NCBI GenBank assembly: GCA_946803715.1
Contig: CAMPET010000216.1
Location: 17,259 to 49,520 of the forward strand
Direction: 5' to 3'
DNA: 32,262 nucleotides
Source: Beroe ovata
Taxonomy: Eukaryota > Ctenophora > Nuda > Beroida > Beroidae
The notes beneath the pieces are model-generated. The model made no database searches. It was not told the origin of the DNA and saw nothing but the letters and a program-made list of their open reading frames with translations. A program made the translations under genes and the position numbers. Shown in pieces: positions 1 to 10,600 of the stretch (positions are counted from its first letter, which is position 1; each line of letters opens with the position of its first letter).

Positions 1-30
1 CCCTCTCCCTCCACCCCCACCCCCTTACAG

Positions 31-871
31 ATACAGGGAGGGCCGGGAGAAGGTGCTTATCACAACAAACGTGTGTGCTCGCGGCATTGATGTTGAGCAA
101 GTTACTGTCGTCATCAACTTTGATCTTCCTACTCTCCATGAGTCAGGTATTGCCTGGGGCCTGGCAGGTAGCCAACATTGGGTCGCGTGCGTGTTCTGCG
201 TCTACAATATCAATAAGAAAATATGCACAAATTGGTGTCTCGCATGACGGCATATCAAGATCATACGCGCGGTAGTTGATGTATGATCCATCTGGATTCT
301 GGATGTTATAATTCTTACTCATCTTGTCAAAATTTCAAACCTATCTGTTGATCTGTCCTCATACAATCCCCCACACACAGGGAAGCCGGATATGGAAACA
401 TATCTGCATAGGATCGGTCGCACGGGCCGGTTCGGGAAGAAGGGAATTGCGATCAACTTCGTCGACAGCGCTGATTCCCTCAAATCAGTTAAACAAATTC
501 AGGTAAAATTTGATGTCAAAAATCACCGATCAGTGTTCTTGTAGTTGTTGATAGATATGGCATTGTTGGCATGATCAATGATCGTGCCAACGGTACACGA
601 TTGCACAAAATTTATGACCAGGAACTCTGCATGGGGTTCCTGACCATTTATTCATCAACTTCCTGCTAATGCTATTGGAGATGCTACTTGTCAATTAGTG
701 GTAGCACCATGATACTCAACGAGAACTGTCAAATCTATGAAATTTGACTGTCTTATCTCAGATAATATCTGTCTTAATGTGACTGTCATATCTCCCCAGA
801 ATTATTTCAACAAGGAAATAGTCAAGCTGAACACAGATGATACGGATGAGATAGAGGGAGTTATCGGATAG
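31..871 (+). CDS. DDX19: DDX19/Dbp5-like DEAD-box RNA helicase, C-terminal exons (5' part outside window)
   Basis: Three exons are visible: 31-146, 381-502 and 800-871, with the stop TAG at 869-871. Acceptors (ttacag, cacacag, ccccag) and donors (GTATTG, GTAAAA) are good, and phases chain as 1 then 0. The spliced product carries helicase motif V ([14 protein letters not shown]) and motif VI ([15 protein letters not shown]) of the second RecA domain. It ends [20 protein letters not shown], closely matching the ends of animal DDX19A/B and yeast Dbp5. Members of this family are ATP-dependent helicases that remodel mRNPs on the cytoplasmic side of the nuclear pore, activated by Gle1 and inositol hexakisphosphate. 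About 100 residues are visible, with the first RecA domain lying upstream of the window. The gene converges on rootletin. DDX25 is a paralogue in vertebrates and cannot be separated on this fragment. Confidence 0.93.
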
Positions 872-1204
872 AAAAACTGTTTTTTACTCATCTGTTGTCC
901 GAATTCAAATTGGAACAGCGACGTCAGCAGACGTGAAGTTGAACGATTTTAACCTGAGCTTGCCAGCGCGACGTGGCAGTTTAGTTTTTATAATTTATGT
1001 TCGGCCCTGACTAAGAGGGATGATCGATAAATGAAAATCAAAATGAAAAGGATGAGATGATTATGAAGCGTCGTAACCGTATATGAGGTGACTGTTGAGT
1101 TTCACTCTCAGTCTCAAATTCAATCCAACTGTGAGTGTGAGTGCGAAACTCCAAACTTCTGACCAGTCTATCACTATGCACACGTTGCGCGCCCCTTATT
1201 TAAC

Positions 1205-1210
1205 AATAAA
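1205..1210 (+). terminator. Candidate poly(A) signal for the DDX19 gene
   Basis: AATAAA lies about 335 nt after the DDX19 stop codon and is the first canonical hexamer I noticed downstream on this strand. Assignment rests on position alone. Confidence 0.3.
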
Positions 1211-1365
1211 TGTGTGATCTGACATAGTGCAGCGGGCGGAGTATTTCATATTTGGGTCGTGCGTCAACAGTCAGAGGGCCAAGCAATGTCCAATGTAATT
1301 TGTTATTGTTTCTGAAAGCAATCTGACAATGACATGCTAATGCTTATAGTTTTCCTAATCCATAA

Positions 1366-2003
1366 CCATTATCGCGCGCGCCTTCATGATCATCTTTCCC
1401 GGATGTTATTTGTCGGGCGATGCCAGACCGCTGATGCAAGCGGCTGTCTGAGAATAAGTTTGCGCGCGCGCAACGAAATTCTCGACAGGGTCTATCATCG
1501 ATCGACAAGATGTTATCTGTCCACTGTTTCTTGCGCGTGGCGCGCGCGCCTTGCCGACTTCATCGTTGCGCGAATGCGCGCCCCTGTTCTACTCAGTGAA
1601 CTGAAAAGTCGTAAAAAGGAGACCAGGCCACGCAGCGCGCGCTGAGTATTTGGGTCACGCAGCGCGGGAACAATGAAGCATTGAAGCAAGGCGCCGCGCG
1701 CAAGAAACAGTGGACGGATAGCATCCGGCAAGATCATCTAAGCTGTTGCGCGCGCGTGAAACATAAACAAATCACAGATGGCCGGATGTTATCCATTATC
1801 GATGAAGGCAAGGCCAAGGCGCCCCGCGCGCGCGGCCGCATTTGTGCACAGTACACGCTGCGGCGCGCGCTTGTTGATCGATGATAGACCCAGACGGCCA
1901 GACGAAACGAAATTCTCGACAGGGTCTATCTTCATTTCGGCCTTCGATGAAGGCGCGCGCGCCGCGCGTAAGAAACAGTGGACAGATAACATCCGGCAAA
2001 GAA
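1366..2003. repeat. GC-rich foldback repeat cluster A
   Basis: A block studded with CGCG runs and built from short modules in both orientations. One module reads atgttatctgtccactgt (about 1509) and its reverse complement recurs near 1695-1722 and 1973-1998, so the strands can fold into hairpins with CGCG-rich loops. Other modules are gaaattctcgacaggg (near 1476 and 1909) and gaccgctgatgcaagc (near 1426). The same modules recur in the cluster at 29826-30490, on the other side of the rootletin gene. Short ORFs here are read through low-complexity repeat and are not credible. It is probably a species-specific non-autonomous element or a composite of several copies. Confidence 0.75.
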
Positions 2004-2822
2004 TAACTGAGTGAGAGATCAATGATCATTATCAATAGTCTGAAATAGTCTGAAATTAAGATATTTACATGGATTTCCTACGCCTCAAAATTGCAGTTCC
2101 TTACCACTTATGCTTAGGAATTTCACTCGCACAATCATGATCATGAATCAGATCGAACATGAATTTGATATGACATGGCTTCGTTTATCATCAATGACCG
2201 TTCCTAACTCACACCGCCACCACAATGATAGTGATACCGATTGCAGATTGCGGTAAAATCGAGAAAACTTAAGCAATAGCATCAAGATCGACTTTCGATT
2301 GCAGGTTCTTTGACTTCAAGTTCAACCTACATTTGTAAAACAATAAAACATATTACTGTCGCCGTCGGTATTGATACTCATTTAAATCAAATACTTATAT
2401 GTGTATTGCAGTTTAAAATAAATTGGATAATACTTAATCTTATTAACTCAAGTTAAAGTTGAACCTATGGTATGTAAATGCGGCCAAGTATGAAAATCTT
2501 GGGATTAAAAGCGGGTTTAAACTTTCAACATTCTGGCATGAGAGACTGATCGTTAGGCGGATAAAAAGTCGAAAATCATCATTAAATGGCCACCACCGTT
2601 GTCAAGAAATTGATGAAAAATGCTGATCCTGCGTCTCACTGAGTGCATCCATCCTCATTCGTCATCAGAACGTTAACTTTCAGCTATAGTGATCAGTGCA
2701 TTTGAAAGGTGTGAAAGGTGACTTCATAATTATACCTTAACCTAGTAAAACATTTACAAAATTCAGTCTACACTTACAGTATAATACAAGATAAAAGAAT
2801 GATACTTATAGGTATGACTCGA

Positions 2823-2918
2823 ATTGTAGGATTTCACCCTACCCTTGCTGGCGGGATTTTATCCCTGGCAAGGGCGGATTGAAAACGCGCACACCGACGG
2901 TAGGGTAAAATCCTACAA
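2823..2918. mobile_element. Short MITE (hAT-like target-site duplication)
   Basis: The outer 21 bases (2823-2843) and 2899-2919 are inverted repeats with one mismatch (attgtaggatttcaccctac against attgtaggattttaccctac). The element is flanked by a direct repeat tgactcga at 2815-2822 and 2919-2926, extendable to 9 bp with a shared a. An 8-bp target-site duplication is typical of hAT-superfamily elements. The interior, about 55 bp, has no coding capacity, so the element would depend on a transposase encoded elsewhere. Confidence 0.75.
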
Positions 2919-3138
2919 TGACTCGAAGAATAATTATCGAGTGTAGTTTCAGATCTGTAAAAATCTAAAATAATGCTCAGCCCGAAATGCTGCTATGCAC
3001 GGCAGGAAGATTTGAAACGCCCACCCCTCAACCTTCCCTCATTCCTATACACAAGTCTGCAAGTGCATCATAATATGATCACCAAAGTTTATATGTGGTC
3101 GCCAACCAGGGTCCCCTTAGTTTATCTATCTTTGCATA

Positions 3139-6100
3139 CTATCGTCTGATAGGAGTGCTTGTGTTTTTGGGGGACGATAATCGGATAGGTCGCTCGGGCG
3201 AAGCATGACGACGCGGGGAGGTGTTATAGCTGCGCTCCAACTTGCACACTTCTTGCTCCACCAGCGCACTTTCCACTGCTGCGAAAATACGGGGAGAGGG
3301 TGAGAAGAGGGGCGATGGGAGTGGTGAGGGGGAGAAGAGTGAAGGGGAGGGAGGGTGCGGGGAGAGGGGAAGAGAGGGTTAGTTGTGGATGGGGGAGGAT
3401 GAGGGGACAGGGTGAGGGGAGAGATGAGTAGGGGAGAGGGAGTATTTGCTCACCAGGATCCTTGGCAAGAGAGTTGAACGAATCGCCCACCAAACTCCTC
3501 AGCTCCCTAATCTCAGCACTCTTCCTGTACGAGTTATCCAGGTAGGACTTCCTCTTCGCGGCACTGTCCGAGATCTGCGATCTCAGCGAGGTATTCTGGA
3601 GTTCCAGATCCTTCACCCGGGTCAGGAGCGAGTTCCCTCGTTCGTGCTCCTCCTTAAGCATCTTCTCCGCTCGTTTTACCCGCTCCTGTTCTCGGACAAG
3701 CTCCTGCTTGTGTCGCACCTGCTGAGCGGTGATCCGCTCTTTGGTGCTCTGCTCTGTGTCGGCTAGTTGCTGCTGTGCCATAGTTAGCCTGTGTGCAGGT
3801 GAGGAGAGAGATTGGTTAAACCATAGGGACGGTTGTTGATCGATGTTTCAGTGTTCGTACGGGGTAGAGACACGCCCAGGATGATTGATAATCCCGGAAA
3901 TATCGAATTACAATGAATGAACAATGAACGTGTATGCAGTCATTTCCGATATGAATATTATCAATAACGTCCACACACCGTCGGTTAGTTTTAGCCTGTT
4001 CCCGAGTGGATGTATTGTGTGACGTCTCCAAGTCGCTCCTCCGTCTCTCGACGAGACTCAGCTGCTCCTCAAGACGCGACTTCTCAGCGGTTGCCAACTC
4101 CAGTACCTGCTCCAAGCCACGTTTTTCCTTCTCACTCACTATCTGCAGATCTTTCAGGGAACGTTTCTCTGCTTCCGCCTGGGATTAAGGGAAGTTATAT
4201 TGAGGATGCGGTGTTGAAATGTCTTGGTCATATGCAATGTCAAAAAATATTGAAAAAGGGGCAAGTATATATCGCAAAAACTGATACACAAGAAAAAGTA
4301 TTTGTTGTAATAGTTAGTGTTACCTGCATGAGATCGTGCTCAGTCTGGCTGACTATCTTATCCAGTGCCTCCTTTTCTCCTCTCATCTCAATAAGCTTCC
4401 CATTACCCTCCTCCAGTTGACACTCCTTCTGCTGTAGGGTGAGCTGCAGATTACGGACCTGGCCTTCGAGCCTGATCTTTTGTACCTGTTGGGGAATGCG
4501 TGAGTTTGAACGCGTGACAGAGCGCGTGATTCGTGGTGAGTCCTGTTGTTATGGCAACGCGTTGTTATAGAAACACATACGCAACAATCTCTGTTCATAC
4601 CTCATTATCAGTGAGGTTGTTCTGCAGAGTAGCAACTCTTTCCTGCAACCTAGCAACCAGATCTTCCTGTTCAGCATGACTCTGTTGGAGCGCTGCCAAT
4701 TTCTCGTTAAGGACCCGACCCTCACTTTCAGCCATGTTCAGACGCTTGTGATACGTTGTCACCTGGCAAACCATGACGTTATTGATGACGTCATTAGTGT
4801 CCATGGATGGTCAATTTCTGGCATTCTGGAGGAAGTTCGACCCCAAAAAGCGGACGTCCGCTTTTTTGAGGTTCAGATTCATCCTATTCCTATTTGCATA
4901 GTTCAACCCACCTTCTCTTGTAGTGTCTGTGATCCTGCCTGGCTGTCGTTGAGCGATTGATTCAGCTCGGTCACAGTACCCAGGAGTTCTTTCTCTTCTT
5001 CTCGCACTTTCTGCATGATATGGAGTTGATCGTCACGCGTGAGAATCAATGATCATAATGTGGAACGCGCACAACGTTCACATTTCCTTCTTTCAGAATG
5101 AGGGAAAACTAAACATGTCCTGCATATGCGCGGTACCTGCAGAGACTTGGTGAGTCTATTCGTCTGCTCCTGCAGTGAATTCCTCTCATTCTGTGCCTCA
5201 GACAGACTGTCTCGTAGCAGCTCTATCCGTTGTTCCAGAACCTTCCTCTCTGCTTCACCCTCAATAAGGGCCCGCTCAGATTTCTGTAGCTCCTCGGTCA
5301 AAGCAACCTTCTCCCGGTCACGGGCTGCCAGATGACTTGACACCTCTTCCAATCTGAGGAGTGGGTATCATGGGAATTGAAATTTGAAAATGCGGGAATG
5401 GAAATCGTATCTAGGGTAAGGGGGTTTTTATATATAGCTAACATATTATAGATAGGTAAAATATGTTGGGGGCTATAATATTTAGCTGACGGAATATATT
5501 GCTAAACAATAAAAGTAGCTGAAGTTGGGTTTAGCTATGTGAACTTCATTTTAATTTCATCGGGAAATCAAAGAAATTTCAATACTTCTTTATTCTACGT
5601 CACAATATGGCGGACAGCTCCTCAGGAAAACGAGATAGGGCCAAAATTCGATCGGGAATCGATTCAGCGTCCAAAAATACATAGGAATCCATGTCATTTG
5701 CATGGAAATTGAACAAAAAATTTTCTTCAAATATCTGATCAGAGTATCTGTAGAAATTGAAGTGAGTGACTCCACACTTTTGTACTTCGATTTTGAGGGT
5801 CTTTAATGATGTCTCAACCGAAACTTACGACACTAATTTTCCACCAAATCATCTCTCCTACTCTCACACTACAAGTATCATTTCTCGGGACGATCATATT
5901 AAGCTCATACTCGCCGTGAAACCACGCCCAAATGACGATTTCAAACCCTTGGGAAGCAATCACTACAAAAACGCGAAAATCAATGGAACACACTGGGCAC
6001 CAAAAACGGACAAAAATAGCTTTACAGTAGACATACTAGAAATGAGTGTTCCTAGCCTATTTTTTGACGTAGAATTCGAATCTGCAGGAATTATCGTGCT

Positions 6101-7697
6101 AGCTCATCGGGAAATTGGTCAAAATTGAAATTAATTCTCAGATTTGAGGGTTGAAGCCACATGACTAATAGCAGCTCAGGGAAGCGAGCTAGGGCCAAAA
6201 TTTTATCGGAAATCGATTCAGCGTCCAAAAATACCCAGGAATCCATGGTACCCGCATAAAAATTGAACAAAAAATTTTCTCTGGATTTTTGATCTGAGTT
6301 TCGGTAGAAATTGAAGTGAGTGACTTCACACTTTTATACGTCGTTTTTGACGGTCTCTAATGAGACATTAACAGGCACTTACGACACTTATTTTCCACCA
6401 AATCATCTCTCCTACTCTCACACTACAAGTATCATCCCTCGGGACGATCATATTAAGTTCATATTCGCAGAGAAACCACGCCCAATTTACGATTTCAAAC
6501 CCTTGGGAAGCAATACCTTCAAAAACATGAAAATCAATGGGACACACTGGGCACTAAAAACGGCCAAAAAGAATTCCATAGGAAACATACTAGGAATAGG
6601 TGTTCCTGGGCTATTTTTTGACGTAGAATCCGAATCTGCAGGAATTTTTGAGCTATCTCATTGGAAAAACAGTGAAAATTTCAATTTCTTCTCGGATAAG
6701 AGGCTCAAAATCGGATGACTTACAGCTCCTCAGGGAAGCACGATAGGGCAAAAATTCGATCGGGAATCGATTCAGCGTCCAAAAATACATGGGATTCCAT
6801 GGTATTTGCATGAAGGTTACCGTCAGAGCCCCATGCCCCATGGTCCTAACTATGTATGGTCCTACTATGTATGTCGTGTGTATGGCGTATGATCAGTTAT
6901 AATCAATCATGATGATCAATCATGATGATCAATCATCATGGTCTACTAACCTGTCCTTCAGTTCCTTCTTCTCTCTCTCTGCTCCCTTCAGATCGAGTTT
7001 CAGTCGGTGTCCAGCTTCCTGTAGAGTTTGTCTCTCTGCGTCAAGAGCTGGGGGAGGGGAAGGAGGTTATTACTATTGTGAAGTGCCGTCACTGATTATC
7101 ATTGATTCGAATAATCAATATGATCGATAACCACACATATTGATAACGCATAACTCCTCAGACAGATATCCAGAAAAACTGGACAGAGTAATCTCAGTAC
7201 TGACCGGCGAGTTGTTTGGTAGCCGAGTTGAGTTTCTCCCCGAGCAGTGTTTTCTCCTTCTCACTTGCCCTGTATCTCTCCTCCTGTTCGGCTAGAGCTT
7301 GCTGGGCAGTCACCAGTCGCCCGTCAGCACCCCGTATACCACTCTCCATACTCGCAATCTGGGAGTGGGAGTTGTATATTAGGGAGTGGTGTATTAGGGA
7401 GTGATATGCTAGGGAGGGTAAAATTAGGGAGTGTTATGAGCGAAGTGTGCTATTCGTGTGGTGAGGGTGTGATTATAACATTAAGAAGAACCGACCCGAT
7501 GACCCTAACTACCTGATCTCTGAGACTATTAACTTTCAGATCACCCCGTTTCTTATCCTCCTCCAAATCCTTGACATTCCTCAGGGCAGCGTCGACCGCC
7601 GCCTGCGCGGAGTCGCGCGCGTTCTCCGCGTCGGCAAGACTCTGCCGGAGTGAGAGTACGGCGTGTCGGACAGTTTCCGCCTCGACTTGAGCCTCGC
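3139..7697 (-). CDS. CROCC: Rootletin exons 29-38: C-terminal coiled coil and basic tail
   Basis: About residues 1481-2063. Exons are 7513-7697, 7205-7358, 6951-7047, 5137-5353, 4912-5010, 4601-4762, 4324-4485, 3979-4178, 3454-3788 and 3139-3278. GADGRLVTAQQALAEQEERY parallels human SVDGRLSGVQAELALQEESV, and VQKIRLEGQVRNLQL parallels VQKLQDERRLLQERLGSL. In human rootletin this C-terminal part drives docking at the basal body through C-Nap1. The last exon encodes ERSYNTSPRRHASPERPIRL, a basic Ser/Pro tail, and stops at TAG (plus-strand cta, 3139-3141). The final acceptor was taken as gcag with phase 1, giving A-V-E after the preceding DP. Confidence 0.9.
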
Positions 7698-10600
7698 CTG
7701 GGATGAAAGTCGGGCATTGGCACCGATCCAATAGTCAATATACTCAATTCTTAAGATGAGAATCAGATCTTGTGATTAGGCAACATGATAAAGATCAGAC
7801 AACACTGTGACAACACTGTGACAACATACCTGCCATTCCGAGGAGTAGTCTAGATGGAGACATGGACCGTCTGAATGGTCTGGGGGATGGTGATCTCCTA
7901 ATGGGGGACGAGGATCGGCTAGGAGTTCCAATCGGGGAGGAGTCGTCCAGTTCAGCTGGGAGAGAGAGAGAGGGGGTAAGATCATGGAATCAGTTAGTGT
8001 GGGGTTTTCGAGAATTCAGTCATCTCGCGATAGTTATCCGGAATGGTTTATTGAAGTAAGAAATCCCTATACTTTCTCTCTATACCTGCTAGTAGAGATG
8101 GTTGGGTCAGATCATGCAACCCGAGGGTAGCTTGCAGCACAGAGACCAGATTAGCAAGTCTCAGCTGCAACTCCTTCCTTTGTCCCTCGGTACGAGTCAG
8201 CTGATTCTCCAGACCGTTTGCCCGGCCCTCGGCCCCAGACAGCTTCACCTCGGCCTCGCCCTTCTCCCGGCCTGCTTCCTCCAACATCTCCTCCAACGCT
8301 CGAGCTCTCTTGTCCGCTTGTCTCTCCTCCCTCTGCAACTTCTCTATTGCTCCCTTCAGCTGCTCCTCAGTATCCTTCCTCTGATTGTCCACAACTTTGA
8401 TCTGCTTCCTCAGATTATTCAGCTCTCCCTGACTCTTCACTCTCTCGTGCTCAACGTCCTGCAACTTCAACTTCAGCTGGTCAATCGTCTTGCTATCCTC
8501 CCCGGCCAGCTTCTCCTGCTTGTGCAGCTGAGTCTTGAACTTCTCAACCTCGCCCTTAGCCTCGCTCTTCTGCTCCTCAAGGATCTTAGCACGGTGAACC
8601 AGCTCCTCCAGTTCCTTGTTCGCGTCTGCACGTGCTTTTTCCGTGTGTCGGATTGCGGCGCGCAGCTCCAGTGCTTCCTTCCAGATGTTCTTCCTCTCTT
8701 CCTCGGCTTCGTCCATTCGGGCACGGAGACTGGCTGCTTCTGCCTTCACCGACTCTCTGGGGATAGGGGGGTTTATAATTGAGGAGATTCAATGAAGAGG
8801 AGATGTTTTGGTTGCAGGTGGTTAATTGCGAAGCAAGATCATCTAGGGCTAGCTTTGAGACGTTATTTTCTGCAGATACATAAATCACAACAAACCTTGC
8901 TTCCTCCGTCTTTGCCAGTCTTTTCTTCAGCTCTGCCGCCTCTCTCTGATACCCCTCCTTCTCAATTTCCTCCCTCCTTGCCTTCTGTTCCAACTGTCCT
9001 AACTCTGTCAGAGTCTTGCTTCTCTCCTCCTCCAGCTCTTTCCTTATCTTCTCCACATCGTCCAAGTGAGAACGGACCACCTCGAGACAGCCTTCCGCTT
9101 CCGCCAGCTTCAATCGGAGAGTCTGAATTTGCTGGAGAGAAAGACGTAATTAGGATTCGGACTGTATTCATTTGAAGGTCATCCCGCGATAGAAATATAG
9201 ACGATTCTCTAGAAACAGAAGATTTCAAGGATGAAGTCATACATGAGAACTCCTACAGAAGTCCGTATCCTAGGCACGTATCCTAGGTCCGTATCCTAAT
9301 AACCTGTTCAAGAGCCGCGTTTGTCTCCTCTAGCTCAGCTCCCTTCTCCCTCAACTCCTCGATATCCTTGGTATTCCTCAGAACTGTATCGTTATGTTTG
9401 GTGGTGAGGGTCCGTAGGGCGTGTTCACTCTGAGACAACTCCTCACCCGTCTGTTCTAGTTTCTCCTAGATACGGGTGCAATTCATGTTAACATGAAGAA
9501 GCGAAATGTGAAGAGAAGGGGTCAGTTATAGAAAAACTCGAGTTCAGGAATAAGTCGAGTATCCCTTCACAAACAAATCATTGATCAGAAAATTGAGTTT
9601 TGCTGAGAACCTGGAGTCCGGCGATTTCCGTCTTATTCTGATCATTCCTCATGGCAAAGTTGTCCCTTGCCCTCTCAAACTCGTTCAAAGTCTGGTCATA
9701 CTGCCGTTCCAGTCTGTGTAGTTTCTCCGTTACAGCACCCTTCTCTTCATCAAGTTCCTGGGATGACGTCATTAATGACATGTGACGTCATCAATATCAA
9801 GCTGATCAATCAAGTGACGTCACTATCAATATTGACTGAACATATGGTATCTGATCATCACACACACGTCAGACACACGTCACACACACGTCACACCCAC
9901 ACACACACACACACACACACACGCGCACACACAAACGCACTCCACCTACTCACACACTCGTGTAGACATCACGTTCACACAGGAAGGAGTTTAGGAAGCT
10001 GCTCAGCCACGGAAAGCACATATTTCTCACTTTTTGTCGCGGTACTGGAGTAACTGAGTGCCAGTTTACGACTCGTCAACTCCTTGTAATCGAAGAACGC
10101 CTCGAAGTCGGGGTCTAGCTCGGCCAGGTAGATTATCTCCTCAAATTCTTCTTCTGTTAGCGGGTCGTCACNATCACACGTTTCGTCCGGCGATGCTAGA
10201 CGAGCCGATGATGCATACCGCGGTATTCTCACAGACAACGCGTGGCTGATATCACAAGTCTGGTCAATCATATCTCACGCCGCCACGCGTGAGTGCGTGA
10301 CCTCACGCGTGACATCTCTACACGTACCATCTCAAGCTCCTGGTCTTTCGCTCTCTTCAACTCAAAGATGGCATCTTCCTTATCATCCTCAGCGTGTCTG
10401 AGAGCTTCCTGCGAGTCTCGAGTAAGACGTTCTATCTCGTTATTCTTCTCGTTTGTGGTTTGGAGGAGTCGGATTTTGAGTTGCTCGATGTCTTTGGAAA
10501 GCGTTGCTCCCTGAAAGTGCACATTTGTATGAGTTTAAATTTGTACATTTTGGAGTTGGATATGAAAAAAGGGAATAAACAACTCAAAAATCAATGACAG

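Larger units (their letters stand above)
872..3138. other. Intergenic region between convergent DDX19 and rootletin genes
   Basis: No exon is supportable on either strand. Contents are the DDX19 3' flank, the foldback cluster at 1366-2003 and the MITE at 2823-2918; the rest is AT-rich unique sequence. On the minus strand a TATAAA poly(A) variant (plus-strand 3088-3093) lies about 46 nt after the rootletin stop and may serve that gene, but this is weak. Confidence 0.6.

Noticed and set aside
1334-2035. Several 60-100 codon ORFs, Arg/Ala-rich
   Set aside because: All lie in CGCG-rich foldback repeat, overlap on both strands and have low-complexity composition.
3279-3453. Pro/Leu/Ser-rich extension of the penultimate rootletin exon frame
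   Set aside because: It is the intron read through: clear donor after 3454 and acceptor before 3278, and splicing gives a better basic tail.
5766-6718. Two similar plus-strand ORFs (120 and 132 codons) in the 554-bp repeat
   Set aside because: Between copies the amino-acid differences (around 28% by eye) are about twice the nucleotide differences, the opposite of protein constraint; treated as incidental.
8102-8782. 226-codon open frame on the plus strand
   Set aside because: Antisense of the largest rootletin exon; Leu/Gln/Ser-rich composition is the complement of coiled-coil codons, with no independent signal.
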